This document shows, piece by piece, positions 36,467 through 49,388 of a stretch of DNA of 64,000 nt (positions are counted from its first letter, which is position 1; each line of letters begins with the position of its first letter). The translations under genes and the position numbers were made by a program. The stretch spans positions 2,542,001 to 2,606,000 of the forward strand of contig JAYKKR010000001.1 in assembly GCA_036971615.1 (NCBI GenBank), given 5' to 3'. The notes under the pieces are model-generated. The model saw nothing but the letters and a program-made list of their open reading frames with translations, had not been told where the DNA came from and made no database searches. This stretch comes from Amyloporia xantha (taxonomy: Eukaryota; Basidiomycota; Agaricomycetes; Polyporales; Adustoporiaceae).

Positions 36467-36978
36467 TGGACGGTAGGGTGGAATCTGGAATCTGGGCGAT
36501 AGAGTCGATCCTGACCTACAGAAACGCACACACGTAGTTCTTCGCGTTCCAGAGGGAAAGCCGAGTGACAGCCCGGTAGATGAATCGACGTTTGTAAATA
36601 TGCGTCTTAGAACAGGGATCCTCATGCAAATGGACTAGCGATTCCACTAGAGCTCGCGGTGCTGGCGATATACAAAAGCACACCCAGCAGAGTGAAGGTT
36701 GTCCGCGAAAACGCGTCGGATGGAGAACGTCTCTGACGGAGTGATCGAGGCACGTGAAACATCGAGATCAGCTCCATTGTCGACGGGTTCGGGCGCCCAC
36801 TGCCACCTGCGGCAGCCTACACATTATTGGTGTACACGTCTCTCGACCAGTTCTTCTCCTTCTGCCCCTCTGACTCACGCGTGCTGTGCGACGCCTCTCT
36901 TCCTGGAGTCCATTACACTCGTTTTGCATCGTCCTACAGCATACCTCATAATACCCATATTCTCAGCCGACTCTCCCA
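36467..36978. promoter_or_regulatory. Shared promoter region of dehydrogenase and SED5
   Basis: 512 bp between divergent starts. Short ORFs only. No TATA box or repeat that I can support. Confidence 0.4.
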
Positions 36979-38340
36979 ATGCCTGTGCAGGACCGAACTA
37001 ACGAGTTTCGAGCATGTGTCGAGTCCATACGCAACCGCTCTTCTCTACCTCATAGGTCTGCAGAAGCTAAACAACGGCTCTTGCAGTCTCAGGCCAAGAG
37101 TCCAGGGAGCAAGTCTGAGTTCAGTAGGATGGCGTCCGGAATCGCGAAGGATATTAGCAATACAACCATCAAACTGGGCAAGCTGGCACAGCGTGAGTAC
37201 GGTATCCTGGCCTGTGCTGACTGTGTGACTCATAAATGCCAGTCGCGAAACGGAAGACTCTGTTCGACGACAGACCAGTGGAGATTAGCGTGTGTTCCTA
37301 TTCAATTTGGCTACGTTGCTGTGCTGATGACTCCTGCAACCCTCAGGAACTCACCTATATCATTAAACAAGACATTGCCAATATCAACAAACAGATAGCG
37401 TATTTGCAAACGTATGTCAAACAGCGCAATGCGTCGAACTCCAAGTCGCCGGAGGGAAAGCAGTTGGATGAGCATAACCACAACGTTGTCATGCTCCTGC
37501 AGAGCAAACTCGCCGATACCAGTATGTCATTCAAGGACGTGTTGGAGATTAGGACACAGGTGAGCAAGCCGAAAGCTCACTCTTCATGCATGCTTACATT
37601 GAATGCTCCGTACAGAACATGAAGGAGTCGAAAGATCGAACGGAGCAGTTCATGCACTCGACCTCAGCTGCGGTCGTCCAAGCACCTTCAAGTCTGTTAT
37701 CTGCACGACTGTTTGTACCATGATACCTTTACTGACATTCTGCGCAGATTCTCTCCTATTCGGCAACACGCCACGACAAGATCCAATGGGTGATGGCACG
37801 GCGGCCTCACCACGGTTTGACACAAAAGGCAAGGGACGAGCGACCCCCCGGCCAGACAACGATATCCTCGCGTTGGATCTGGGCGCCGCTGAAGAAGGAG
37901 TCGGTGGGAACGGAGACGCGTTTATGCAGATGCAGCTCGTCGAGCAGCAGGTTCGTGGATCGTTCACCAGTTCCATCGGTTCGCTGACCAAGTACGTGAT
38001 GTCAGGACAATTACATCCAATCACGGTCAACAGCGATCGAGTCTATTGAATCTACCATTGGCGAGCTCGGCCAAATATTCACGCAGCTTGCGCAGATGGT
38101 TGCAGAGCAACGGGAGACGGTTCAGCGTATTGATGCAGATACAGTGGACATCGCGGCCAATGTTAGCGGCGCGCAACGAGAGCTGCTCAAGTACTATGCA
38201 AGTATATCGAGCAACAGGTGGCTTATGCTGAAGGTGTTCGGTGTCTTGATTGTTTTCGTGAGTCAATTCAAGATTGAAATGATCTACACATCCCTGATTG
38301 TCGAGGATTGCAGTTCCTCATATTCATTTTGGTATCTTAA
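36979..38340 (+). CDS. SED5: Syntaxin Sed5 (syntaxin-5), Golgi t-SNARE
   Basis: Sed5 is the Qa-SNARE of the early Golgi, needed for ER-to-Golgi and intra-Golgi vesicle fusion. Seven exons: 36979-37192, 37243-37289, 37347-37559, 37616-37691, 37748-37950, 38006-38257, 38314-38340, total 343 residues with every junction in frame. It begins with the short N-terminal peptide MPVQDRTNEFRACVES, which in this family binds the SM protein Sly1. The Habc bundle follows (ELTYIIKQDIANINKQIAYL). The SNARE helix spans about residues 240-305 (MQLVEQQDNYIQSRSTAIES, then IESTIGELGQIFTQLAQMV with the central glutamine) and a tail anchor ends the protein (RWLMLKVFGVLIVFFLIFIL), completed by a nine-codon last exon. 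Its stop lies 51 bp from the convergent NOP6 stop. Confidence 0.93.
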
Positions 38341-38391
38341 GGCGACTGGTTTGCATGTAGATAGTTTAGACACACAGGACTTTTAATTCCC

Positions 38392-39629
38392 TCAGTGTTT
38401 CCTGCGCACTGCCATTTGGACAGATTCGCCAAAACCTGGCAAATATCGAAACATGAAGTAGCTATGAGGTGAACCCGATGCCATCATCCAACTGGAATCG
38501 CGTTCACTCCTGTTCCTAATGCTCGTGGAGGACGTTTCTTCGGCTTGTTGGAACGCCTCGGTTCTTCCTTCGGTAGCGTCTCCGACAGTCCATGTACGCT
38601 TCTTAGAAGGTGCCTGTTCGACGCCTGATGTCGCAGAATAACGCTGTGGTCGCAGCATTTGTCCTTCTCCTTCCGGTCCCTGCTGTGAGTCCTTTTGCTT
38701 CTTCAGCCGTTTCTCCTAGTGAGCACATACAGATACTTCAACGATCTAACCACAACCGGTATAACGAAGGTAATAACGCACCCTCTGCTCATGTAGCTCC
38801 CGGTTTCGTTGCTTCAGCTTTTCCAGTCTGCTCTCGCTCTTGCCTCCACCGCCTGCCGTGAGCTCAACATTGATCTGCCTGCCTTCCAACTCGGATTGGT
38901 GCAACTTGAGCGCTTGCTGTAGAGCATTGCGCGACGTAAACTCGAGGAATGCACAGCCCTTGGATTTGGCCGTAGTCTTCCCAGTGGCTGATGGCTTGGG
39001 TGTAATCAAGCGGACAGTCGGCGGTGGGTCTGAATACAAATAAGGCGAGAGAAACTGTAGGACATATGCTGGAACGTACCACACGCTGCAAAATGCTTCT
39101 CGATAGCTTCACGACTAGTGGTGTACTTCAAGTTCCCTAGTACCTGTTACTTGAGCATATGTCCAAGGGATTGAAGCTGGTAGCACATACCGACAAAGAG
39201 AATGTATCGCTGCTTTACTTTCGTCTTCGTATCTGCAGACTGCTTACTCGACTCTGCCGCTGCGTCCGCCTCGACCCCAGAACTGCTGCCTTCGCCGTCC
39301 AATCCCTTCCGCTTCTTCTTCTTCTTCGACTTGGGCTTGTCCCCATTGTCATCCGACTTCTCCTCTTCCCGTTTCCGCTTCTTCGCAGGTTGATCGCCCT
39401 CCACCACCCGCTCAGCCTTGTTGATTCTCGTCGCTTCAGGCTCTTCACGTCCCGTCTGATTTTCCACATGGCTATCCTGAGCTTCAACCTCCACATTATC
39501 TTGGTTCTCCTCGATAGGAACATCGTTGTCTTCGTCGATAGCCTTGACCTTTCCTTTTCCTTTTCCTTTGCCCTCGCGGAATGCAAGCGCCTTCTTCTGC
39601 TTCTTCGTAAGTTTTTGTATGGCGCTCAT
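38392..39629 (-). CDS. NOP6: Nop6-like RRM ribosome-biogenesis protein
   Basis: Nop6 is a nucleolar RNA-binding protein acting in early 40S assembly. Exons on the minus strand are 39629-39191, 39136-39080, 39029-38782 and 38715-38392, giving 355 residues, all in frame. The first ~135 residues are a charged, Lys/Glu-rich nucleolar-type region (KLTKKQKKALAFREGKGKGK and KPKSKKKKKRKG). One RRM follows: RNP2 in RYILFVGNLKY (made by splicing) and RNP1 in KSKGCAFLEF, then NALQQALKLHQSELEGRQIN and VELTAGGGGKSE, a block diagnostic of this family. The tail is basic and Ser-rich. The gene is followed upstream by UBC12 on the same strand. Confidence 0.87.
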
Positions 39630-40171
39630 CGAAGCAGCTTACAGAAAGGACGGTACGGTCGTCGCTAGCAGCAGCCAGCCAGAAGGTTATAAAGAGAGAA
39701 ATGATCGACCTCTGGCACTAGCTGAATTTGAAATATTCGTCTGTGGCGGCACGTGAGACTCGGTGTACTGAGGGTAAGCACTCTTGAGTCTTAGAGTCTT
39801 AGACCGCGTTGCTTTATACTCTGTCCTCTGAGACCGCAACTCCAAGTTCAGCAGGTTCCCTCGAGTTTACTGAAGATGTCTGACGCGTAGTGCTCCAAAA
39901 GAAGCATCCTCACCTGTTGGGAGGCAGGCGACTTCTTCACAACGAGGGAATGATGTCGATCACAGCATGGTATGGTGGAGAAATACAGTGTGGTTTAGCA
40001 TGTACAACGACGCTTCAGCAAGGAGATATACGAGAACCGAACTAAGAAATTACACGTCTAGCCTATCCAAGTAATCTCCTTGAACAAGACGCAAGTAAGT
40101 ACCACATACACGTGCCGTCAATGGGGTATGACAAACTTCGAAGTACGCCACAGGAAGGTGAAAATGAAAGA
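39630..40171. other. Intergenic between UBC12 and NOP6
   Basis: 542 bp between two minus-strand genes: NOP6 promoter and UBC12 3' UTR. It contains short tandem words (CTTGAGTCTTAGAGTCTTAGA near 39783) but no gene. Confidence 0.45.
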
Positions 40172-41004
40172 TCATGGCGCGAGCACTTTGTCATATTGTA
40201 CGCCCTTGATGTGGCCCCCTCTCATGGAGTTCTTCACGTTGTGTAGAAACTGCTCTCGGTTCTTGCGCAGCTCCTCCGCCGCCTCTGCATCCAGGGGGAG
40301 AAACAATGAGGAATTGCGGATAGACACAGTGATGAAACACATACCCTTATTGAGTGGGTCATCCGCGTTTGGCTCTAGAAATAGATACTGCAGCCCGACC
40401 AACACAGAATTCAAGTTCAATACCGGCTTCCAATCTTCGCGGAGGATATTCAAGCAAACGTTCCCCTCCAGGTCAACATTAGGGTGGTATATCTTCGACG
40501 AAGCGTCATATTGGAAATCCTGCGAGGTTCAGTGGTATCAAACTTACTGTCTGTGTACACTTGACCTTTGGTGGTTCGTGAGGGTAGTTGCTGTTAATAT
40601 TGACAGAGAAGTTGAACGCGCCACCCTTGTACATGCCTTTGTTCATGGTGGTGAGTCAGCCTTGCTGAATGACCAGACCAAAAAGGAACTCCTACCCTCG
40701 TCGGGGGTGATCGTTAGAGTGAAGTTCAGTAGATCGGCGGGATCTGGGAAATTGGTCTTCATCGTCGAGGACAGCTCTAGTTCCGTAAGATCTAATAGGA
40801 ACATTATTCCATATAGATCACAATCGGTGCAGGATACAGAACGAACGCTGTAATCACCTTTCTGCACACGGATTTGAGCGGCACTCGTCTTCGGTTTCTT
40901 CTTTGCCGCCGCATCCTCATTCTTCTTCATGCTCCATATCTAAGGTGCGGTCAGCGCTCAGCATAAGAATGAGAGCAGTACCTGGATGACAATACCTTAA
41001 GCAT
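40172..41004 (-). CDS. UBC12: NEDD8-conjugating E2 enzyme Ubc12
   Basis: Ubc12 transfers NEDD8/Rub1 to cullins and so activates SCF ligases. Six exons on the minus strand: 41004-40996, 40939-40858, 40791-40696, 40636-40548, 40492-40345, 40284-40172; total 178 residues, the family size. The first exon has only nine bases (MLK), yielding [12 protein letters not shown] after splicing; this N-terminal tail is the family's E1-docking extension. The UBC fold follows ([32 protein letters not shown]), then [20 protein letters not shown] with the catalytic cysteine at about residue 105. The acceptor at 40493-40494 was preferred over one 27 bases upstream, because the latter would leave a 28-nt intron and insert nine residues before YHPN. 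Confidence 0.92.
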
Positions 41005-41271
41005 CTTGACGGCTGATGGCTGAGAGTGTAGAAAGTAGTAGTCCTGTGCACGGGGCGTGTTTGAGAGCAGAGCAAATAGACGCCTGACCTACATGCTGTA
41101 TGTGGGTCACGTGGAGACGCGTTAAATAGCGCGTTCGGAACGCGTGCCACAGGCCCAGCCTGAGATTGTCTGGTCAAGTAGCGATCCGCGAAGTCTCCCT
41201 CACAGCCGGTGTGCGAACTTTCTTGCAATTATTGATGTTATCCATTGCGATTGTCCAGTCAGATTGAAACT

Positions 41272-42660
41272 ATGTCTATGCCAACTCTGCCCGTTGTGGA
41301 TCTTGATGTCTTCTTGTTAAATCCTGCGCATTCGGAGGCTGTTCTTCAGGAATGCAAGAAGGTAACATATATGTCCCCGGTATAAGGGATGAATCTTCTG
41401 AAGTCTATCTATTTACACGAACAGGCTGCTGATGCGCTCATAACGCATGGTGCTTTACTTCTGCATGACTCGCGTGTCTCTGAGGACGATAACAGTACTT
41501 TCCTCGACCTCCTGGAGGATTACTTCGCACAACCCGAACCCATACTCAAGGAGGACGAACATCCAGAGCTTGGCTATCAGGTCAGTGCATATGGATTATA
41601 TTCATACCGTCGTGTCGCTTTACAGGGATTCGAAGGTGGGAGTCACTCTCGAGAACACCGAGAAACCCAAATGTGCCGTCGATGAACCCTGTCTCAACGT
41701 CATTGCACGACTTGACCCTGCGGAAAGGCCCTTGGATATAACCGCACATGATCCGGATCCAAAATGCAGATTCTTTTGGAGAATGGGCGAGAGCCCGCCA
41801 TATGATACCGCATTCCCAGGACTCAATGCGGCAAACGTAGTTCCGCAAGCAGAGGATCTACGAAAAAGGTGGACTCCAACCATGGAGAAGTGGGGACAGT
41901 CGATGAAAACTGCGTAAGACCTGTTTACGTCGTGCGTGCCTTTTCTGACGTATGGCTCAGGGTTGAGGATCTCGGTGAGATGGCAGCGATTGGTCTAGGG
42001 TTACCTCGAGAAACGTTCAAAGCTGCGGGAAAATACGGGTAGGTCATCTCACTGCGCTGCGGCAATGGCAGTCACAGATTTCTTTGTTGACAGGCCTCAC
42101 CTGCTCGCTCCGACCGCGTCAGATCTCGTGAAGTATTTACGGAAGGACACGATTCTTGCCGGGTTTCACACAGATCTCAATTTTCTCACTATCCACGGCC
42201 GCTCACGTTATCCAGGTCTCCATATCTGGGCCCGTAACACGGGCAAGCGTATTCCAGTCAAGTTTCCTGACACCGGCCGGTACTTGCTGGTACAGGCAGG
42301 CAAACAACTGGAGCATCTGAGCGGTGGTTTGATCAAAGCCGGATACCACGAGGTTGTTGTCAATGATGCAACTCTAAAGGTGTGCTCTGCGCGCTCCGCT
42401 ATTGATTGGCCGCGGCGATTTAATTTAGCATCACCCAGGTTGTTGACAAACGCAAGGCTGAGTTTCCAGATCGCCCTTTGATCCGTATTTCTTCTACATT
42501 CTTCTGGCACCTTTCTTCCGATTACGATCTTTTGCCAATTGAATCTTTGGCGGAGCGCGCTCGAGTCATTAGAGCTGATGCGCTCAACTTGGGAAAGGTT
42601 GACATTGATGACAATCCTGTGTATAAGCCGATGAAGGTCGGACAACAGGTCCAGAAGTGA
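41272..42660 (+). CDS. 2-oxoglutarate/Fe(II) dioxygenase, IPNS-like
   Basis: Six exons (41272-41361, 41425-41580, 41636-41913, 41961-42038, 42094-42379, 42439-42660) give 369 residues in frame. The N-terminal part resembles the isopenicillin-N-synthase/clavaminate-synthase superfamily (LPVVDLDVFL, then ITHGALLLHDSRV). The double-stranded beta-helix has the Fe(II) triad: His226 and Asp228 in GFHTDLNFLTIH and His275 in QLEHLSGG. The 2-oxoglutarate-binding arginine is Arg312 in RPLIRISSTFF. All are present, so an active oxygenase is likely; its substrate cannot be told from sequence. It has no biosynthetic-cluster neighbours. The start was taken at ATG 41272; a second ATG lies two codons on. Confidence 0.83.
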
Positions 42661-43014
42661 GGATCCAAATTTACCTATGCGCATGCTCGGACTAACAGAA
42701 AAGCACTATGATAGTGAATTGAGGCATATCGCGCTTTTGGCTTAAGCGGTCGCTGTGCATGCGCAACGCTGGTGTTGAGTGCCGTGAATGATAAAAAGCA
42801 GATTTGTCACTCCAGATACATTTTTAGCGGGATATTGAAATGCGGGCGCTGTGTCAATTTATCAATTGTATGATGTATGATGTATGATGTATGATAGACC
42901 ATTATACTGGAGTTGAATTCTCAGTGTAGATCTGCAAGTAGACATCCGCGGACGATGAGGTCCATACGGTGTTATTGAGAGTCGCGGGGTTAAGCCCGAC
43001 GGATATTCTCGTGG
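42661..43014. other. Convergent 3' spacer with short tandem repeat
   Basis: 354 bp between convergent genes. At about 42867-42896 the 7-bp unit ATGATGT is repeated roughly four times. Otherwise nothing is seen. Confidence 0.5.
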
Positions 43015-45443
43015 TCATGAGAGGTTGACATCCCCAAATGCCCTAATCACGCTCTCCACCTTCACCATCATCTCCTCCCACTCTGCTTCAGGATCAGACA
43101 GCGCTGTTATGGCGCCACCTGCGCCTAGTGTCCATTCCTCAGTATCAGGGCTATTTCGAGTTGAATCGCCGTGGCCGGTATGGACCGCCGATACGTCCCT
43201 TTTGTCATGTTTGAAACAACTGCGGATAGTAACGGACCAGTCCCCACCGCCCCCAACACACCAGTAGCCGAACACGCCCGAATAAATACCCCGGTCAGAA
43301 TCTTCCAGATCCTGAAGGATCTCAACGCTGCGCTTCTTCGGCGCACCGGTCATGCTTCCTGTGGTTGTTAATGAAAATGCATGAGGGGAGACATCAACAC
43401 GGAAGAAGAACAGAACGCACCAGGCGGCAAACTTCTTTGAAGCACCTCCCAGCCGAGATCCACGTCGCGACGGCCCTCGTCAGTGGACAGCTTCCCTTCG
43501 ATGACACTCACAAGTTGCCAAACTGTCTTGTACTCCTCGACCTTACAGAACTGCTTGACCACAACATCCTCGCCCACAACGCCATGAAGATCGTGACGGA
43601 TGAGATCGACGATCATCAAGTTCTCCGCGACTTCTTTCGTGCTCCCGGCCAGAGCCTGTTCTGCGACGGCACGCGTGATACCAGGCGCTTTGCGCACTGT
43701 ACCCTTGATTGGCCGTAGCTGGCATGTCGTGTGGGGTGGCCGCGAGAAGGAAAGGAAACGCTCTGGTGAGGAGGAAAGAAGTGTGGAAGGATGCAACCGC
43801 AGATATGCAGAATGCGGCGCGGGGTTGCGCGCTCGCAGGACCTTGTACAGCTCCCAGGAGGAACAGCCGCGCTCTGCGTTGCTGCTACTACTACTCCTAG
43901 GAACAGATATACGAGTTGGAGCGGTGAGACATAATTCGTACGAGTCGCCGGCGAAAAGGTGCTCTTTGGCCTGGTTAATACGAGATATGTACTGTTCACG
44001 GTCTGGCAGGGTCACAACAGGTGGAGGAGTAGAATGGCTCTTCCTTCGGCGCTTGGCTGGGGACGTGCGAGTGCCGTTCGTTTGCGCACGGGCACACTGC
44101 TTGAGCGACAGCGAAGTCTTGTCGAGCCAGGCGGTGTCATCTGAGCGCAAGGACTGGACATAGACTTTCCCTGACCCGGCATCGATGACGATACTCCGTT
44201 CCACAAAGACGAGATTTACATCGGGGTGGCGTTCTCCCGCTTTAGATCGCGGGAAGATGGATGCCGACAGTGCATGCACGCCGAGTTCATAGCTGAGATA
44301 ACCCACCAGGCCTCCCCAGAATGGGATATCTCTCACACCGCCCTGTGCTTTCTTGTTACGCATGAAACGAGCGAGCCACGCCCAGATTGTCAAAGACCCG
44401 AGATCTTCTGATCTGTTGTCCTCCTCGGTGGATACTTGCACAAATGTTTCACCCACGAAATGAGTGACCTTGGGGGTGCTCGCATCAAGGCATCCAATAA
44501 TAGAGAAGCGGCCTGGCTGTGCAGCTGATTCGAGGAGAGCAAAATCAGAGGCCTCGTCCGCAACTCCCAGGACCTCGCATACGCTGGTGGGCACAATGCC
44601 GGGCAGTTCGAGGATACGGGTTGTGACGAGTGAATGGGGTGAATGAGCCGGTGGAGTCGTATAGACTTGCGGTGATGGCCATGATAGACCTACTACTGCC
44701 TCAACTGCTTGATCCCAAGGTCGTACCTTGCGACGCCTGATGGTGCTCCAATTTGTAGCTAAACGCCAGAAATTGCGTAGAACCTCCACCCCACCACCGC
44801 TTGTACATACGGACTCTGGGTGGTATTGGACTGCCCAGAAGGGCCGCGTCTTGTGTTTCGCAGCCATGACGACTCGCCCGTTCTCCTCTCCATCGTCTGC
44901 CCATGCCAAGACTTCTACTTCCCGGCACTGACGGAGGTCGACGTGCAGAGAATGATAGCGAACAGCCGCAACCTCTCCAACACCTTTGAATATCTCGGTT
45001 CCTTCGTGAAGGATCTGTGAGATCTGTCCGTGCTTGACCACATTCAGCCTCTTCAGCGCTGCACCAAATTCCACGGCTAGACTTTGGAGACCAAGACAGA
45101 CTCCAAAGACTGGAAGGAGGTGTTCATCTGCAACCTTCCATATGTCTCGAACGACTCCAATATCGTCGAGGTTCTCCGGAGACCCGGGACCCGGTCCAAT
45201 GATGACAGCGGAGAAATAATCAAGATAGGTAGCTAGTGAGGTGGTGGAAATGTCATTATTCTTGACGATATGGATGTGACAGTCAGGAATAGATTGTCGA
45301 CAAAGAGCTGCAAGGCTTGTGAGCTTTGTCAATATCTGCACGAAAGAGAATAGGTAAATGAGAGCTGACTTGTGAGTGAATGAGTCGTAAGAGTCTATGA
45401 GTAGGATGCGAGCGGGCTCGGGTATCGAGACAGTCATGTTCAT
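43015..45443 (-). CDS. ABZ1: p-Aminobenzoate synthase (ADC synthase)
   Basis: Makes 4-amino-4-deoxychorismate from chorismate and glutamine, the first step to p-aminobenzoate and folate. Exons on the minus strand are 45443-45370, 45315-43421 and 43358-43015, total 770 residues. The first intron is 54 nt and stays open in frame, so it can be misread as coding; removal gives LLIDSYDSFTHNLAALCRQ. The glutaminase domain (to about residue 250) has IIGPGPGSPENLDD, FGVCLGLQSLAVEFG with the nucleophile cysteine, and WAVQYHPES. The chorismate-binding domain has LRPIKGTVRK, IVDLIRHDLHGVVG and GSMTGAPKKR, the last completed by splicing. Fusion of PabA and PabB domains is normal in fungi. It is divergent from TTI1. 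Confidence 0.92.
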
Positions 45444-45815
45444 CCAGCAGGAGGATATAAAAAAATAAAAGAAGCAGCAAATAATTTAGAACAGGTTCAG
45501 GGGACCGATGGGCGGAGGACCATGACTAGGAAGAAGATGGCCGAGCCGACGCCGAGCATGGCGTCGAGAGAAAAATACGATCCCTGTCACGCTCCAATGT
45601 CCGACGCGTGACGATCGACGATCGCGCCTGAGTCACGCGACTGTAACATCTCACCTCGAGGTCGATTGCGGCACCGACCCTACCCCCGACCCCCAGCACG
45701 GACAGCATATTCACTCCCTGCATTGCTAAACTCTTTTTACTCGCTCAATATATGCATGTCTCTCATATGCAGGGGCTGATTATCTTAATTTAAGCTGCCC
45801 TCTACGTTCAAGGTG
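45444..45815. promoter_or_regulatory. Shared promoter region of ABZ1 and TTI1
   Basis: 372 bp between divergent starts. A CTCAATATATGCATG stretch near 45744-45758 could act as a TATA-like site for TTI1. There is a palindrome-like ACGATCGACGATCG near 45611. Confidence 0.4.
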
Positions 45816-48800
45816 ATGCCCACCGTCCAAGACGAGCAAAGCTCACAAGCGATCTTCCAAAAGGTACTCTCCTTAGCAATCGACGACATACCCACTAATC
45901 CTTGGATCATTTAGCTGAAGGCTTACTGTGTACCACTACTGGGAAACTCGTTCTTGACTCAGTCCTCAGTACCCCATGCCTCGAAGCTTCTATCTGACCT
46001 CATTTCTACATTGCAAGAGGCACACGGCTCTGAAACTGCTCTCAAGCCTTCCATAATATCCTATGCATTCTTCCCGATATCCTCGATCTTAAGGCGCAAC
46101 CACCTGTCCTCAATTCCCGATCATATTCTCGAGAAACTCCTCATCGTCCTGAGCCTCCTTTGCGAGGACTGGTGGTGGAGTCTCGACGAAACGACCTGGG
46201 AGCAAATATTCATGCTGTGTGGTGCCATTCTGGGTGGGATTGACAGTAAAGGGAAAGTGAAGGTCAGGGATGATGAGTCGAAGGAAGCCGCTACACGTTG
46301 TCTCTGGGCACTACTGCGACAGCGTACGCTAGAAGAGGATCCTGCTGGCTCCACACATCCTCCGCGTGCTATGGGAATTATGTTGCGATTCCAGTCTCAT
46401 GCTCAAACGTTGACTTTCGTTCCTATCCTGGGTCAAACGGTTGACTCCCTGCTGACGGTGGCCATCTCCTCGCACCTACCTCTCCAGAGAGCATCGCTGC
46501 AGGTCTTATGCGTCCTCATCGAATGTTATCTTCCAGGAAATCTTGTTCCGTCAGTACTTCCAGGTATCGTCAGTACGATGAGCAAAATCGCGCTTGGCAT
46601 CGGAGTGTCCAAAGGATGGGCGAATGGGGACATCGTTGCTGCGGCGCTCCTGGTAATGCAGACCGCCATCGTCAGATCTGTCGGTGATGATGTCTGTGCT
46701 CAGGATGGTGCAGTGAGAAGTGTCGATAACCTCGAAGACCTGGCGGACCTTATGGGACCAGCAGAAATACAACCTCCACAAACCACCGCTAGCTCGCCCT
46801 ATGCGACGGTCCGCACGGCTACTTGGGTTCGCGGTACCGCATCCCAATTGCACATTGCGATGAATTCTTTGACACCTCTCGTGAATCATCCAACACCCTC
46901 TGCCCTGATTGCGCTCGCGGGTTTCTCAGACGCTGTCCTGTCCGCAACCACTATGACTGTGCCCCAATCACAGCCGCTCCTTCTCTCAATTCTCCTCTCC
47001 CTCGCAGGCTCCGGATATGAGAGCGTTTCGCACAAGGCGACTGGAGCACTGCGGCAGATGCTGACGCCTCCATCAGGCGCCAGGCATACGCTGCTGCAAG
47101 TGCTCATGCAAATTTCCAGAGACAACTTAGCAGCGTTGCCTCGTCTCATACAGACACATTCCGACTCTAAAGTGGAACATGCGGCAGGGCTGATCGAGAG
47201 CGTCTGTTCTCTGGCGGCTACGCGAGGAGTCACTGGTCTGCCAGGAATAGCACCAATCGCCCTCGGGGTGGGAAAGCTTCTAGGACCTAACGGAGGTATC
47301 GAAAAATGGGGCTTGAGTTTACTATTTGTGCTTGAATTCACGGACAACCCGATCACGGTGACAAAGTCATATGGCGTGCAATACATGATAGAAGCAGATA
47401 CGACGCCATCGGACAATGTACCCTTTTCCTGATTTGACACTCACGCACGTCACATCTCGTGCGGCACACATTGCTTTGGAGCGGATGTTCCGTGCCATGG
47501 GCCTTGCGGCCGGAGACGACTGTCTGTTCGCAATCGACTGGTTTCTGGGCGTCGGCTTCAGTGGACGGGGCCGAAGACCTGTGGCGGCGCTCTGGTGTGC
47601 ATGTCAACTCTTACAAGGCGTCGCAGGTGTGTCTTTGAGCTCCGAAGACGCCACTTGTGGCTCGGTGCCTACTTTCAGAAACAAGCGAGTCGACAAGTTG
47701 GCTCGAGGGATTACGAGAAGAATCGCGGATATCTCCATGGATATGGATGACGAAGTCGATGAAGAAAGCAGTGCGTCTGCAATGAATGACGGAGAGAACT
47801 CTGTGGTCGAGCATGTCAAAGGCATGTTGACCGTTCGTGCCACCCCTTCCTTCAACCCGTCTTCAACACCGATGCGCAAGTTGCCTCAACCAATGCTTCA
47901 CCGGGCGCTGTTGCTTCAATTGCTCTCTATTTCGGCTGGCATACTAGAGGCGCGCTTCACGCCACTACTACTTCATATTCTGTATCCCATCCTCCATTGC
48001 ATAGTATCTGGATCAAGTCTGGTATCAACTACTGCGATGGCAGCACTATATTACATCACGCGATCTACATCATATGCGTCACCGGCCAACCTGCTCCTGT
48101 CTAATTTTGACTATGCCCTAGATGCGGTCTCGCGTCATTTATCCCGCCGGTGGCTTGATATCGATGCTACCAAAGTACTAGCGTTGCTAGTGCGCCTCGT
48201 TGGTCGTGATGTCGTTCAGAAGGCGAGCGATGTCGTGGAGGAATGTTTTGATCGGCTAGATGAGTTTCATGGTTATGAGATCATCGTGGATGGACTTGTG
48301 GAAGTTCTAACCGAAGTTGTCAAAGTTGTGGGAGAAGACGATGAGAGCAAGTCGAGTACATTCTCGCGTACCGGGGGCGCGACCACATTCAAGTCAAATG
48401 GCGCAAGACTAGATGATTTTTTGCATTGGTTCATGCACAGACACGGTCAGACAGAGGTCAACCATGAGAGTAATCGCGATGCTTCCTATCCTCGGGAAGC
48501 TTGGGGACCGAGATCTTCGGAGACAGAAGAGCAGCAGGACGACACGGGACCAGGACCGGATCCCGACGCAGAACATCCACCGACACCATCGCAAGCGTTG
48601 ACAAAGCAGATCGTTTCGCGCTCTCTCTATTTCCTGACCCACGGATCTCCTATTATACGCGCGCGCATCCTCATGCTCCTTAGCGCCGCGGTGCCTGTTC
48701 TGCCCGAATCTGCGCTTCTCCCATCTATACATCACGCCTGGCCGTTCATTTTGAATAGGTTCAGTGACCAAGAGCCGTTCGTTGTGAGTGCGGCTGCATC

Positions 48801-49275
48801 ACTCGTCGAATCTCTCGCTCTCTACCACGGCGATTTCATGTATCGGAAGGTTTGGGACGACGTATGGCCTCGCGTTCGGGGATTTGTGCAAAAGCTCGGG
48901 GCGGCGGATGCAATCAATGCTATGACGAGACGAGGGCGTGGCGCCGTCGGCACTGAGTCAGCCTATACTCATTCACATAGACTCTATCGATCCTTGATGA
49001 CTACAATGACCACAGCAGTCAGAGGAGTCCATGGGCAGGATCCGGCCATCTGGGAAGTAGTCATTCTCTTCCGACGATTTTTGCACAACCAGGCCCATGA
49101 TGAGCTACAGCGTTGTGCTCGGGATCTATATTCGGCCGTCGCATCGAACAACGAAGACGCTGTGTGGTTAGCGTTGTCCGCAACCCAGGGCAAGATTGAC
49201 GCCCATATGGCGTTTCTCGTGCAGAAAAATTGGGATATTGGTGATAACGTAGCGCTGATCTTTGCACATACATAA
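45816..49275 (+). CDS. TTI1: Tti1, TELO2-interacting HEAT protein
   Basis: Tti1 with Tel2 and Tti2 forms the TTT co-chaperone that stabilises PI3K-like kinases such as TOR and ATM. Exon 1 is 45816-45863 and exon 2 runs 45915-49275; the product is about 1135 residues after dropping one base at the CCC run 47419-47421. That correction joins TTPSDNVPF to PDLTLTHVTSRAAHIALERM; an alternative 40-nt intron at 47358-47397 also restores frame but reads less well. Helical repeats fill the protein. Family-like segments include FVPILGQTVDSLL, LPGNLVPSVLPGIVSTMSKI, DDCLFAIDWFLGVGF, SPIIRARILMLLSAAVPVLP and DVWPRVRGFVQKL near the end. Identification is by overall pattern; there are no catalytic residues. 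Confidence 0.85.
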
Positions 49276-49388
49276 TTTATCAGCATAGTGACCCGAGAGA
49301 GCACGGTGTACATTCCGACAGGACAGCATTGCCAAGGACAATCGCAGTAGATTTTCGAAGACATGGGGGCAAAATCATGGGCATCGGG

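Noticed and set aside
42867..42896. ATGATGT tandem repeat
   Set aside because: Only about four units; an ordinary short tandem repeat in a 3' spacer.
47358..47397. 40-nt intron in TTI1
   Set aside because: It removes plausible coding sequence; dropping one base at the CCC run 47419-47421 reads better.
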